This document shows, piece by piece, positions 10,577-22,088 of a DNA stretch of 64,000 nt. The position numbers and the translations under genes were made by a program. The first letter of the stretch is position 1. Each line of letters begins with the position of its first letter. The DNA comes from Alopecurus myosuroides (taxonomy: Eukaryota; Streptophyta; Magnoliopsida; Poales; Poaceae), in the NCBI GenBank assembly GCA_028641055.1, contig CM054060.1, positions 165,010,416-165,074,415 of the forward strand, given 5' to 3'. A model generated the notes under the pieces. It searched no databases and was not told the origin of the DNA. It saw only the letters and a list, made by a program, of their open reading frames with translations.

Positions 10577-13500
10577 TAGGTGTTTTCTTGAATTGTAGGG
10601 GTGTGGGCAAGAAAGGTTTTTCTACTCATATGTTGGACTTAATCAGGGATTTTGATTTTGATTTCATTGGCTTACAAGAGACCATGAGGACTGTTGTGGG
10701 CCCTGAAATTTGGAGGAAATTTGATCCAGCTAATATTTATTCTTGGTTCTGGTCCCCCTCTGTGGGAAGGTCTGGTGGCATCCTGTGTGGCATCAAATCC
10801 TCTAGATTTGATGTTATTGATGCGTCTGTTGACAGATTTTTTGTCAAAGCCAATGTGTTAGACAAGAAAATCAATAAGAAAATCACTCTGATGGTTGTTT
10901 ATGGAGCAGCACAGGACAAGGATAAAACTGATTTTCTTTCTGCTTTTGCTAATGTTTGCTCTAAGATGAATCTTCCTTCTCTTATTGGTGGGGATTTTAA
11001 TATTTTGAGATTCTCCTTCGAAAAAAATAAACCTGGGGGGGGTGTCAAAGTTTTCTGATGTTTTCAATTCAATCATTAAATCTTATTTCCTGAGAGAAGT
11101 TGACATGTCTGGTGGGCTGTATACTTGGTCTAATAATCAAAAAAATCCTACTCTGGAAAAACTTGATAGAATTCTGATGTCTTCTGAGTGGGAAACTCTT
11201 TTTCCCTTAACCAAAGTTAGAAAAATTCCTCGGTTAATTTCTGATCACAATCCTTTGATTGTTGAGACTGGTGAAACTGTTATTCCTAAGAATAAGGAAT
11301 TTAGGTTTGAGAAATCTTGGATTGGTCATCCAGACTTTCAGGATAGGATCAAAAAAGTTTGGGATGTTGTTATCCCCTCTGTGGATAGTGTTTCAGTCAT
11401 TCAGCAAAAAATTAAGTGGGTGAAAAATAGTTTGAAAGGTTGGGGAGCTAATGTGAGAGGGGAATCAATCAGGTTAAGAAGAGTTTTGTCAGCAGAGTTA
11501 AGTTTTTTGGAGGATTTGGAAGAGAATGGTATCTTGTCTGTGGAACAGTTTCAAAGAAAAAGTTTTCTACAGAGTGAGCTTTTCAGATTGTGTGATGAAG
11601 AGGAGAAATTCTGGCAGGAAAGATCTAGTGAGAGGTGGCTTTTGCAAGGAGACTCAAACTCAGCGTTCTTTCACAGGGTGGCTAATGGAAGGAAGAGGAA
11701 AAATACAATGTATTCTTTGGTTAATGGAGAACAATGTATCCAGGGGACGGATGAGTTGCTTAAACATGCCACTGAGTATTACAGAGCTTTGTTTGGCCCT
11801 GGGGAAGGAAATTTAATGTGTTTTTCTGATGATGTCTGGAATGCTGAGGAGAGACTCTCTGAGGCTGATAATTGCATTCTTGATGCTGCTTTTACCATGG
11901 AGGAGATTAAGCTTGCCATTGACTCCATGGTTAAGAATAGAGCCCCTGGTCCGGATGGAATTCCTATTGAATTCTTTCAGGCTACCTGGGAGTTAGTGAA
12001 AGATGATATTATGAATTTGTTCAATGACTGGTATGTGGGAAAACTAGGTCTCTACAGACTGAACTTTGGCATGATTATCCTTCTTCAGAAAACTCCTGAT
12101 GCAGACTGCTTACAGAAATACAGACCTATTTGTCTGTTACAAGTGCTTTACAAAATCATTACTAAAGTTGCAACAATGAGGGTGGAGCCCTTCATGGACA
12201 AGTTGATTTCTAAATGTCAGACAACTTTTATTAAAGGGAGAAATATCATGGATGGTGTAATGTCTTTGCACGAGATCCTTCATGAGGCAAAAAGGAAAAA
12301 ACATCAGGGAGTAGTTTTTAAGATCGACTTTGAGAAAGCCTATGATAAGGTTGACTGGTCCTATTTACTTCATTGTGTGACTCTCAAAGGTTTCAGCCCG
12401 CTGTGGAGGAGATTGATTGAAGATATAGTTAAGGATGGTACCCTTTGTGTGAAAATCAATAACACAAGAGGGAGAGATTTTGGTAGTCACAGGGGTGTTA
12501 GGCAGGGAGATCCATTCTCTCCTTTCCTTTTTAACCTTGCTGCCGAAGGCCTTGCTAAACTCATCCAGCAGGCCCAGGAGATTGGCCTCATTGTGGGTCT
12601 AGTACCTCATCTTGTTGATAAGGGTGTGGCTATTTTTCAGTACGCTGATGATACTCTTCTAAAGATCCAGGATGATTTGAATCAAGTCACACAGCTTAAG
12701 ATGATTCTGTACTTGTTTGAGGCTATGTCAGGTTTGAAGATCAATTTTATGAAGAGTGAGCTTTTCATGATTCTGGAGGATTCAGATAAAAGTATCCACT
12801 ACTCTGATATGTTAAATTGCCAAATTGGTCACTGGCCCATGAAATATTTGGGGGTGCCTGTTTGTGGGTCTAGAATCCGAGTTGCTGATTTGAATCCTTT
12901 GGTGGAAAAGCTGGGTAAAAGGTTAGATGGTTGGGCTGGCAACAATTCATCTATTGGTGGGAGATTAATTCTTATTCAATATTCCTTGAGCAGCATTCCA
13001 ATCTATCATATGTCTATGTACTTACTTCCTTCCTCATGTCTGGAAGCAATGACTAAAATAATTAGGAGATTTTTTTGGCAAGGAACGAATTCCAAGAAAA
13101 AGTATCACCTGGTGAGATGGAACTTGATTAACAAGCCTAAGAGTAAAGGGGGGCTAGGCATCAAAGACCTTAAGCTTTTCAATTACAGTCTTTTATGCAA
13201 ATGGTGGTGGAGGTTAGAAATGGAAGAAGGGGTTTGGCAATCTTTGGTCAAGGAAAAATATGGAATAAAGCATGGGATTTCCAGGATTACAGTTAAGCAA
13301 CAGGACTCTCCTGTGTGGAAAGATATCTTGAAGGTCAAGCAATGGTATCTTCAGTGTAGATACATGATGGTGTGTGGTGGAAAAGAAACTGATTTTTGGC
13401 ATGCCCAATGGTGTGGTCCTTTACCTTTTTGTGAAAGGTTTCCAGAATTATTTGAAGTTTGCAACAATCAGGTGTGCACAGTTAGAGAAATGGCAGATAG

Positions 13501-14275
13501 GAATTGGCAGTTGGATACTAGGAGATGGCTGAGTGTACCCATGCAACAACAAGCTTCAGTAATGCGCAGTCTCCTTGTGACTGTTGCATTGGGAGAGGGT
13601 CCTGATAGACCCAAGTGGAAACTAACTAAATCAGGAAAGTTCACTGTTAAATCAATGTATACTAGACTGTCCTCCTCTAACGTGGACAAATCCTTTTTAC
13701 ATCTTTGGAAGGCTAAAATTCCTTTGAAAATCAAAGTGTGGCTTTGGTTAATCTGGCATAATTCGATTGCCACCAAGGATAATATGCAAAAAAGAAAATG
13801 GATTGGAGACTTTTCATGCAGTTTCTGTGATGCTTTTGAAACCATCAATCACTTGTTCTTTTCTTGTCCTGCTGCTGCTTACATGTGGACTGTTATTTCT
13901 TCAGTAATTGGTGCTTTCAACAGACCCACCAATTTTACTCAATATTTTTGGTGGATTTCTGCTTTCTTTCCGAATCAGTTGAATTTTCATGTCGTTGGAA
14001 TTGCTGCCTTCTGCTGGGCAATTTGGAAAACTAGAAACAGGGCTTGTTTTGATAAGAAGTTGATTTCATCTCCTGTCAAGTTGATTTGTTATTTTTGTGC
14101 GTTCTTGCGCTATTGGGCAGGTCTTCAAGCTCCTGGGGATAGGACTGCAATGGAGGAGGGTGCAAGGTTGATCCAAGATGCTGCTCTGCAACAACACGCA
14201 AGGAACCAGGCTTTACTAAACAGGACAGTTACTTCAGAAGCTTCAACTGATGAGGATGTTGATGTGGTTGGTTGA
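10573..14275 (+). pseudogene. LINE ORF2: endonuclease, reverse transcriptase, C-terminal zinc domain, one frameshift
   Basis: ORF2 starts at ATG 10573, overlapping the ORF1 stop. The first segment (10573-11058) is an APE-like endonuclease with NCRG, GLQET and GGDFN motifs. An eight-G run at 11035-11042 shifts the frame, and the rest of the protein follows in the next frame to TGA at 14273. That part carries the endonuclease SDH motif, the RT blocks APGPDG, FEKAYDKVDW and RQGDP, and the catalytic YADD at 12641-12652. The end carries a zf-RVT-type region, CSFC followed by HLFFSC, near 13820-13870. Only the G run breaks the gene, so it is either a slippage mutation or a sequencing error. Length fits plant L1 ORF2. 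Confidence 0.9.
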
Positions 14276-14577
14276 TTCTCATCGTTTCGGACTAGTTTAA
14301 GTTTCCTGCCTGCGTGCAGTATGATTGTAAGCTACAGTACTTTCCCGTCGTGCTTAGCTAGCGCTGTTAAACTACTGCCTGTTTTGTTTTTTAGTTTCTG
14401 TTTGTGAGGCTTGTGTGGGAGTTGGTTTCCTGTTCCTTCCTCAGATGGGACTGGTTACTCTTCTACCCATACCTCGGCTTTTGTTGTTTTCTTGTTTTTT
14501 GCTTTCGTTGTAAATAAGACCTCTGTTCTGTTGTCTTTTCGATAATGGAACCCGGCTCTAGTCGTTTGGAAAAAAAA

Positions 14578-14860
14578 TACATAAATGCATATATTTAGGT
14601 AATATAAAATTCTCATAATCACAAACATCAAATTCTATTAAGAGTGAGTTCACCTGTTGTTCTAATAGTTTGGTTCTTTATCTTGTCATTGGGCAAAGCC
14701 TCACTTCATCATCCTTCTCTTGGATAACAACCTCGTCATGTGAAGAAAATGGTAAAGAGCAAATTTGCCTTGTTAAATTTGTCATGGATTCTTGCAGAAC
14801 TGTAACAGATTCCTGAGCAGCAGCCTCATCTAATTTCAAGTCCATACACTATAAATCTCC
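14578..14860 (-). pseudogene. Gypsy pol C-terminal tail, copy B
   Basis: On the - strand the frame reads through PFSSHDEVVIQEKDDEVRL, then a PMTR-x-RTKLLEQQ block and LLIEFDV, and ends at the LINE boundary. A PMTRSR-like block is typical of the extreme C-terminus of many grass gypsy polyproteins. Here a TAA replaces the serine codon of that block, a defect not shared with copy A. Upstream residues (LDEAAAQESVTVLQES) look helical. Confidence 0.55.
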
Positions 14861-15242
14861 TCTCAAATCCTTTTCTTCATGTAATCATGCAATGCTTCAT
14901 ACTATCACAAGATGGAACTGTAAGATACACCTGAGGAGTAACCAGTCCCATCTCAGCAAAGAAATCCTTTTCTCCTGTAATCATGCAACTCACTCCAAAC
15001 AGCAAAGACAGGTGTATCTTACAGTTCCAAAGTGAATATAAATACTTACCAACCAAGTAGTAGTAAATAAATGTACCAATGTGAGAAGAGAATAACCATG
15101 GATCTCAACTATCACAAGATAATAAAACATGGTATATGGTGGGGCTTGGTTGGGATACCTAACAACACCAAAATAAAACTCATATTTGCTGTCCAATGTG
15201 ATATAAAATTTCACTAGGAAACACACACACTCTTCGAGACAA
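14861..15242. other. Unassigned sequence between gypsy tail and organelle fragment
   Basis: About 380 bp of AT-rich DNA with no recognised domain. It contains an imperfect inverted motif: ACTGTAAGATACACCTG at 14918-14934 and CAGGTGTATCTTACAGT at 15010-15026 are reverse complements about 75 bp apart. That could mark a small foldback element, which I cannot name. Confidence 0.4.
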
Positions 15243-15546
15243 ATACTTCTTCGTGAATCTCCGCTATTTGAATATTGAACATCATAACCACGAATAGGAA
15301 TGAAACGGCAATAGCTCCTATATGAACTACTGGGGAGATCATAGCGGAGAAGTCGAGACCTAACAAAATAAGTAAACCAGAAGTGTCGCAAAAGACTAGG
15401 ATGGGAAACAAAACGGAATGTACCGGATTTTTAGCACGTACAACCATCAAACCAGAGACCAAAGCAGGGCTCGACAAAACAGTACCTATCAGCCAAAGAG
15501 GAATTCTTCCACTTCCAATAGTATCGGCCATTTCTTTCCTCCACAT
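15243..15546 (-). pseudogene. Organelle-derived chimera: plastid psbJ 5' end joined to mitochondrial nad6
   Basis: The - strand frame (15546 to 15214) first reads MADTIGSGRIPLWLIGTV, matching the start of plastid psbJ with a 2-residue insertion. It then switches near 15480 to LSSPALVSGLMVVRAKNP and on to FNIQIAEIHEEV, which is mitochondrial nad6 (NADH dehydrogenase subunit 6). The nad6 match breaks near 15243 and the frame continues as nonsense. Several codons carry the unedited residue: for example P in LFPILV, S in LDFSAM, and H in PVVHIG. Mature plant nad6 has F, F and Y there after C-to-U editing. This indicates transfer of DNA rather than of edited RNA. It is a non-functional fragment in the nuclear genome. 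Confidence 0.75.
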
Positions 15547-15850
15547 TTTATCAAGTGGTCATGCTAGAGACACCCTCTTTCTAACAATTCATCACTGATT
15601 TCCCCGCCTCGAAAAGGGGAAACAAGATATCGATTGAATTTACCCACACCATCACCACTTTTGAAAGAGAAAATAAGTGTTCAGCTGACCTCGATCGAAA
15701 AAACAAAAACTTATGGATTGAATGATTTTGACAAGCGAAATCGAGTCGGAACCAAGGGGAACAAGACGAGATTCCGTGTTCACTTATCGATTTAAAAATG
15801 AATCGAATTCGTGAACTTTATAACGATATTACTCCTCTTCCTTACGGCTC
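15547..15850 (-). other. Probable mitochondrial flank of the nad6 fragment
   Basis: About 300 bp continue upstream of the psbJ-like start with base composition like plant mitochondrial spacer DNA. It includes a CCCCGCCTCGAAAAGGGG foldback-like stretch at 15602-15619. I infer, but cannot show, that it arrived with nad6. It does not look like the plastid psbL-psbJ spacer as I know it. Confidence 0.35.
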
Positions 15851-16330
15851 CCCTGTGCCTAGTGATGTGGCTAGCAACTATATAGTGGAATGTGTTGCAA
15901 GCACAAGAAAGACACTAGCAAAATCTCAGTGTAAAATAGGGACAATTTTTCTCAATGTAGAGTCCAAAAAACACCAAGTTTATGTCTCAAGCTCCACTAG
16001 TGAAAACATTAGTAATTCGGCCTCTTTGATATTTTTCTGTTTTTCTTTCTTTTCTTTTTTTTTATATTTTTGCTCTTTTTTATTTTTTTATACCTTTTCA
16101 ATGGACAATGTATCAACTAGGAGAAACGGTAATAAAAATAGCAATATGACATAGATATATGATCAAAATAAGTAGCCTGTAGAGCAAGAAAAATGCTAGT
16201 CTTATGGGTAGGTGCATAGTATTTTTTTGTAGAATCGATGTAACTAAGGGTCACAAAGATCACCAAAGAAATCCTAACGAAAACATGGAGAAAAGAAAAT
16301 AAAAACTAAAGAAAACATCTATATTACCTC
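15851..16330. other. Low-complexity unassigned DNA
   Basis: No gene seen. It contains a T-rich tract (about 16030-16110) and A-rich sequence. It may be the inner edge of the decayed - strand gypsy leader. Confidence 0.4.
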
Positions 16331-17048
16331 ACAACAGAAAAAAGCTCAATGTTGTGTCGTTGCGGCAGCAAAAATAGCATGAAACGGCGCCGCGGTGGCA
16401 GCACTTACGTGCGGCAGAAAACTGGGCAAAACGGTGCCCGACAAAGAACTCAATGCATGCGCGTTTGTGGCGGGTGGCTGTGATCATGGCAGCGAAATCA
16501 CTTAAATTAGTACCACGGCAGAACTCGAATCCGAGTAGAAGCGGGAAACGCACATGACACCAAAACGAATGAAAACGATGCCCGACAGGAATCAGATTGA
16601 AATCTAATTGAGCTAGGGCACGACAGCGAATTTGAAGATTTCTGTGCCGAGTGTGGCAACGACTAGTAATCCGATACAAGCTAGGTGATCCGCAGCAGGA
16701 AACTTGAGGAATCTGTGTCATTGTAGAAATCAAACCCAATTGGAAAAGTAACTAGAAACAGCTCGGGTAACAATTCTTTTTGTTATTTTCGGATGTAGAT
16801 TCGAACACAAATTATACAAAACTCAAAAAATATGAACTAGAAACCCTAAGAATAATGGAAACACACAACACAAAAGGAAAAACAAGGACGCAAATCAACA
16901 GAAATCAACAACTAGAAGATGCAACTTGGTGTTGATCTAGTCTATGGCGAAATCTAATCTAAATATTTTTATGTGGCTTTTTCTTGATAGGAATAAAAAC
17001 AACTAAAACAAGGGGATACATTTTTTTCTCACCGAGTAAACCTGTAAA
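16331..17048 (-). other. Leader or gag-proximal region of the decayed - strand gypsy element
   Basis: On the - strand this follows the LTR and primer site. The 5' part is AT-rich non-coding DNA, and 16739-16329 holds an open stretch of 136 codons with no domain. The position suits an untranslated leader. Nothing shows that it encodes gag. Confidence 0.35.
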
Positions 17049-17060
17049 CTGATACCAAGA
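17049..17060 (-). other. Primer binding site remnant (tRNA-Met type)
   Basis: The - strand reads TTGGTATCAG immediately after the LTR end, matching the start of the common plant initiator tRNA-Met primer site TGGTATCAGAGC. The last bases have diverged. It orients the neighbouring LTR on the - strand. Confidence 0.5.
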
Positions 17061-17556
17061 TGATAAGGGGTGGCCCAATCTTCTCTATGAGCAACTCAAA
17101 ATTTGGTGGATGATAACTAGTGCTACATTGAAAACTCTCATGGCTGATCCTTGTTGCCAATGCAACAACTATCAATCCCTTTGGATATTATCAACTACAC
17201 ACTCTTTCTCAAAGTATCCACTGACTACAAAGTGTTCCTGTATCCTTTTATTCCCAATGGAATAGTAGATAACACACAAAATTTGCAAACATAACAATAC
17301 TTCAAGATGAATCCTTACACGAAAGTTCAATCTATGAAAGCTAGAGTTTATTTTTAACGTAGTCTAACCTATTCATATCGCACTCCTAGGTATATATGAG
17401 GGGAGGGGGTGTGGCACGCCACCATCCAATTGTTCTCGGGCTCGACTCCTATTTGGACTCAACTACGACTCAACTAGGGATACAAACTGACCCAACTTAT
17501 GTTCAGCCAATTGGACACGCATGTTCTTATTAAAATAAGTGGGACACGCAAGGACA
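17061..17556 (-). repeat. Short gypsy LTR, - strand
   Basis: On the - strand it begins TGTCCTTGCG after a purine tract (AGGAGGATGAAGTGGGA, about 17566-17582) and ends CCTTATCA just before the primer site. Length is about 496 bp. A CATATATACC string near 17390 could be its TATA box. There is no second copy in the window, so the ends are inferred. Confidence 0.45.
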
Positions 17557-17595
17557 TGTCCTAAGTGATCCCACTTCATCCTCCTATGCGCTGGA

Positions 17596-17990
17596 CTAAT
17601 TCCCCATGCTTCTCTCTATCTGTTCCACCTTGTTTTCCAGCTTAGACTTGTTGTTTTGCAGGTGTTCCAGCATGCAATGGTTGTTTTCCATCTTGTAATG
17701 GTTGTTTTCCAGCAGCTCCATCTTTTTTTCTAGCATATCTTGAGGTACTCCTCCATCCATGTTTGTGTTATCAATAAACCTGATCATACATAAATGCATA
17801 GATTTAGGTAGTATAAAATTCTCATAATCTCAAACATCAAATTCTATTAAGAGTGAGTTCACCTGTTGTTCTAATAGTTTGGTTCTTGATCTTGTCATCG
17901 GTCCAAGCCTCACTTCATCATCCTTCTCTTGGATAACAACCTCATCATGTGAAGAAAATGGTAAAGAGCTAGGGATGCCCTCATCAATGT
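17596..17990 (-). pseudogene. Gypsy pol C-terminal tail, copy A
   Basis: On the - strand the block GPMTRSRTKLLEQQVNSLL is followed by LLIEFDV, a TGA stop, DYENFILPKSMHLCMIRF, and a coiled-coil-like run rich in NNH and LENN repeats that ends at a stop at 17596. The first half is about 95% identical to copy B. The TGA here is a TGT in copy B, so the two copies decayed separately. A purine tract and an LTR follow directly, as expected for the 3' end of pol. Confidence 0.55.
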
Positions 17991-18389
17991 CGTATTTCTT
18001 TGAAAACAAAAAGACACATGTCCCAGGTTGCTATGTAATTTTCGTTAGTTTCCCAATTTTTTATTTGAGCAACAAAAGATTTTCGAAATAAATCATTTTT
18101 ACCGGTTGTTCTGTTTCGGCGGATTTCTGCCAATATTTGCATTTGCGTCTTAATCTCTTTCTTTTGGTGTTGTTTTGATGGAAGATGTTTAAAGGAAGTT
18201 GTGACATTAGCTAATGTTTTAAATGGAGTGTGAGACTTGTGTTGAGACCGAACCAAGTGGATTTATTATTTTGATTACACCACTGTTGCTAATGAAGATT
18301 GTGAGAAGTTTTAGGTGGAGGAAGTTTTCAAGTGTAGGGAGAGAAGAATGATGTGATGAGATGAAGGATGGACACAATCTCAAGCTTGG
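17991..18389. other. Junction between - strand gypsy relic and + strand Athila element
   Basis: About 400 bp with no recognised coding sequence. Open stretches on both strands are short and carry no domain. The exact junction between the two elements was not located. Confidence 0.35.
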
Positions 18390-20307
18390 GGATGCCCATT
18401 TCACCCCAAGACATATCCAAGAAGTACAAGAGTTAAATCTTTTGGATGCCCAAGGCATCCTCTTCTTCATCAACAAAAATATCAGGTTTCTTTCAAAACA
18501 CTATTTTTATCGCTTCACATGATATGTGTTATTCTTGGGACGTCATTTTATTTCGCTTTAAGTTTTTTTTGTTTTTTTGTTGTAGCTTTTGGCTCCATTT
18601 TTATTATTTAGAACACTCTAGTTTTCGCTCTTATTGTTATGTGAGTGTTTAGTTTTTGCTAGTACTGCATCTAGCTCTTGTTTTTCACTCGATATTTTCT
18701 AGATCTTTTTGGTTTGCTTCAGTTATATTTGATTAGCTCTCTGGTCTTTGATGATTATTTTCTTTGATAGTTGTTTCGAATAAGTTGATTGGTGTTAGAG
18801 AAGAGTAAATTGTTTTAATGCTTATATTGGTGAAATAGGAAGCTTGTTTTGACTGTATCATAGGCTTTGGCATGTCATGTTAGATGTTATTTTAATTTTG
18901 TGCTTAGTTATTTATGATGTATCATGACTAGCATCAAATAGCTGAGAGTGCTTAATGTGCCATTGAATTTAATCATGTGTTGTTCTCTCATATGGAAGCA
19001 TGGTTTTGTGGTATTTCTCCTTTGAATGTGTTATCTGGATTGACTTGGCGCATGCTGAAACCATGTTATGACTTTAAACAAAGTCACTTCTAGACTTGAT
19101 GATCATTTAATTTTTTACTTGTAATATCACTTCATGCTTTGATTAATGATGTTTTGTCGCTATGCATGATTATGACCATTATTGCTCTCTTAGTTAGTCG
19201 CTCCCAGTCTTTTGCTAGCCACCTATTCTGAGTATGAGCTGTACTCGTGCATCGAACTTCCAAAAACCAAATTTTTCCAAATGTGTCCACTATATCTACC
19301 TATACGTGGTATTTAACCGCCACTCCAAGTAAATTTACGTGTGCTACCTTTAAAACCTTCAAAATTATTAACCTGTTCGTGTTCCTATTTTAGCTTACGA
19401 GGGAGTAGTTTAAAGTTTATTATGGTTTGTGTCAAGCAAAGTTCTTCTTCCTTATTTAACACGATGAGTATGGAATCTGTGATCATCTAAATTTGTAGAG
19501 AGCTGGTACCAAATAATAACAAAAAGGCACTTCCCCATGGTTTGATGAAAGCTGGTGGGTACCCGTGAACACGGCTAGCTCTAGTTTTTGAAAGAAATGT
19601 GGGGGAAGTGCCAACTAATAAAACAACGGAAACCGCTCTCAAAAGTCTAAACACTTTGCTTGACATGGATTATGATAGGATTTTCATTACCATTCGTTGA
19701 CATAGACATACACTTCTCTCAAAATTGTTTTCAATGCCTCTGTTTATCAAATAAAAAGCTCTAGATATGAGTAATACATGCTTCCCTCTGCGAAGGGCCT
19801 TTCTTTTACTTTTATGCCGAGTCTTTATCTTCTTACTTTATGCACCGACTAAGAGATCATAGTTGTCATTCTGGGTATAATGTGCATAGTCCCAAAATTT
19901 ATTATTGATTGATTCATTATTGTGGTATCGCTTGCTCTCAAATTATTTGTATCTAGTCACCATTTAAGCTTTGAAGGTGTTCTCGCATTTATGTTTTGCT
20001 ACCACACGAAGGACTAGCTGGATACCACTTTACTATGTTTTTAGTTATGATTGAAAAAAACGTATCACTTTCAAGGCTTCCTTATTCATTTTCTTTTGTT
20101 TGTGTTTCTTTTCATGTGGAACATGGTTGCTAAGTTTACATTAGATGAAATTATAATTATCATGCCTTTGTTAAAATACTTTGATCTCAGCTTGCAATGG
20201 TTTTACATAATGTTGATCAAGATTTGTGTTGGCTTCATGTCACCTCAAAAATTATTTTGTTATAACTTGCCTACTCGAGGAAGAGCAGGAGTTAAGTTTG
20301 GGGATGC
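18390..20307 (+). mobile_element. Athila-like Ty3/gypsy element, 3' internal region
   Basis: This begins around CAAGCTTGGGGATGCCC, a block typical of the region after pol in Triticeae Athila-type elements. It continues as 1.9 kb of AT-rich DNA without an intact frame, where an env-like gene or its remains would lie. It ends in the polypurine-type sequence AAGTTTGGGGATGC (20294-20307), directly before the LTR. gag and pol of this element are missing from the window, so the left end is truncated. Confidence 0.65.
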
Positions 20308-21598
20308 TGATACATTGCAAACGTATCTATAATTTTTTATGCTACATGCTTGTTTTCTACCCAATACCTTTTGTTTACCACATGCATTCTATCGTTCTCC
20401 TTCATTTTCCGGAAGTTTTCACAGACTAACCTATTAACAAAATTCCCTAGGCTAGTTGCTGTTTTTCTATCAGAAAAGTTTTCAAGGAAATATTCTCGGA
20501 AAGGGCTAAAAATCCACGGAGATTATTTTTTACCCGGGACAAAAGTGGAGTCCAAAGGAGAGACGGAGGGGAGTCGGGGGACACCAGGGGCGCCCCCCTA
20601 GGCCACGTCTGCTAGGCCCCTGGGGGTTCTGGCTACCGTCTCACGTCCCCTCTTCTCCCATAAATCGCCTTCAACCTTAAAAACATCGGGGACGGAGTTA
20701 TTTTCCATGAAACATACAGAGAGGCGCTATCACCTCGAAAGTCCAATATAGGGCTTCTGGAGTCCTGCTTCGGCACCCTGCCGGAGAGGGGGATCATCAC
20801 CTGAGGCCTCTACATCGCCATGATCGCTTCCGGACAGATGTGTGATTATTTCATATCGGGAGTACGGGTCCATAGCAGTAGCTATATGTTTTTTCTCTCC
20901 CATATACCTCCATGTTTAGAGTCTCGTGAGCTGCCTCACATGATCGAGACCACCGTTATGTAATTGTGCATGTTGTGTTCGCTGGGATCCGATGAACCAT
21001 GAGATTACGATTATTTTGTTCATGTCAATCTAAGATGCTTCACTTATATTTGTAGAGAGTTTTAATCTTGTCTTGCAATGCTCTCATGTGTTTATGATTA
21101 CCTTGGCCACGTAGTTGTTTTCTCCTCCAAGAGAGGGTTTATATGCTAGATAGTGGGTTCATGCATATTTGTTGCCTGCGCTCGAGTGAAAGAAACATGC
21201 GGGGGAGGATGTGCTATTTCCACTAGGGAGAAAATAACGGTGTTCGGTGTTCTTGTCTACGGATGAGAACCACTGCTTTCACATTACGTATTGATCTTAA
21301 TGCATTTGTCTGTTGCACACATAGCAATAACTTTGTTGTTGCAACTTAATACCAAGAGATTTGCTGGATAACTTTCTTGAGGTGGACTTTTAGATATGGA
21401 TGCATGCTAGATAGCGGTCCATATGCCTTGACGTAATGCCTACAATGTTAGAAAACGTGAACTTTATCTCGTCATAATAGTATTGTTATACGTTCATGAT
21501 TTGTCAATTGCCTAGCTGTAATTTGTTCACCCAACATGTTTGTTTTCTTTGGAAAGACACCACTAGTGAACTTATGTCCCCTAGTCCTATTTTTATCA
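20308..21598 (+). repeat. Athila-like 3' LTR, first part, interrupted by a Helitron
   Basis: The LTR starts TGATACATTGC and continues AAACGTATCTATAATTTT, closely matching the start of Athila-type LTRs that are abundant in wheat. It runs through GC-rich sequence (20550-20640) and the motif TTGTCAATTGCC, to the point where a Helitron inserted between A21598 and T35015. With the second part (35015-35360) the LTR totals about 1,637 bp, a normal size for this group. Confidence 0.75.
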
Positions 21599-22088
21599 TC
21601 TTTACTATTAAGCTTGTTGTGGTGGCGGTGTCACACTTCAATATATTTACTGAAATGCCACCACACACCCATTCCCTTCTTTCATGCCCGAAACCAATTT
21701 TTCTTCTCAAATCATGGATCTCTGTTATTTTGCTCGTCCTTCGTCAACACCCTCGTCGTCCTTCCTTCCACAAGGTATTTTTGCTAAACCGACGATCGAA
21801 ATTAAATGCTTTGTTAACTACACGCTCAATCAGCATCAACTGTACGGGGAGATTCTTCTCTCCTTTGTCTCTCATCTTGGTCTCTCCCTACACCGCCGGT
21901 CCCCATGGCCAGATCCAGCCTCAACTGTACGACTTCTCGCCGATGTCGGGTATCCATCTCGCCGATGTCGTGTGAGATCGGGCCAAGGAACGGAGCTACT
22001 GGTGTAGGCCAGACGCCATGTTGAAGGGAATGACAGGAGAGGAGAGGTGGGGATCGTGATGGGCGGCGCCGTTGGTGGCGGATCCACC
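21599..22088 (+). other. Helitron 5' segment
   Basis: 490 bp between the Helitron 5' end and the long-LTR insertion. It has no recognisable gene. It ends CCACC (22084-22088), the left target duplication of the nested element. Confidence 0.55.

Larger units (their letters stand above)
9958..14577 (+). mobile_element. L1-type LINE, 5'-truncated, nearly intact ORF2
   Basis: A plant L1-like LINE begins at or near 9958 inside or at the end of the gypsy 3' LTR. It has an ORF1 tail (9971-10576), ORF2 (10573-14275, one frameshift), and a 300-bp 3' UTR ending in a short A tract at about 14568-14575. It looks much younger than the other LINE copies in this window because ORF2 has only one defect. I could not find a matching target-site duplication. 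The right flank is an old gypsy relic unrelated to the left flank, so a later deletion may have removed one side. Confidence 0.85.
14578..17990 (-). mobile_element. Decayed Ty3/gypsy element(s), - strand, with one LTR and two pol tails
   Basis: Read on the - strand the order is pol tail copy A (17990-17596), a purine tract, a short LTR (17556-17061), a tRNA-type primer site, leader DNA, unrelated insertions, and pol tail copy B (14860-14578). The two tails share a direct repeat of about 185 bp (14578-14762 and 17786-17971). Tail A is followed by the LTR, but the LTR is then followed by a primer site, so this LTR has internal-type sequence on both sides. The element is old and all frames are broken. 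Confidence 0.55.

Noticed and set aside
15225..15546. A functional nuclear nad6 gene
   Set aside because: Only part of nad6 is present, it lacks the rest of the protein, keeps unedited codons, and has no sign of a targeting peptide.
16329..16739. Open frame of 136 codons on the - strand
   Set aside because: No domain, cysteine-rich by chance, and located in leader-type DNA of a decayed gypsy element.
20308..21598. Solo LTR of the Athila element
   Set aside because: A typical Athila 3' internal region and polypurine tract precede it directly, so it is a 3' LTR of a truncated element.
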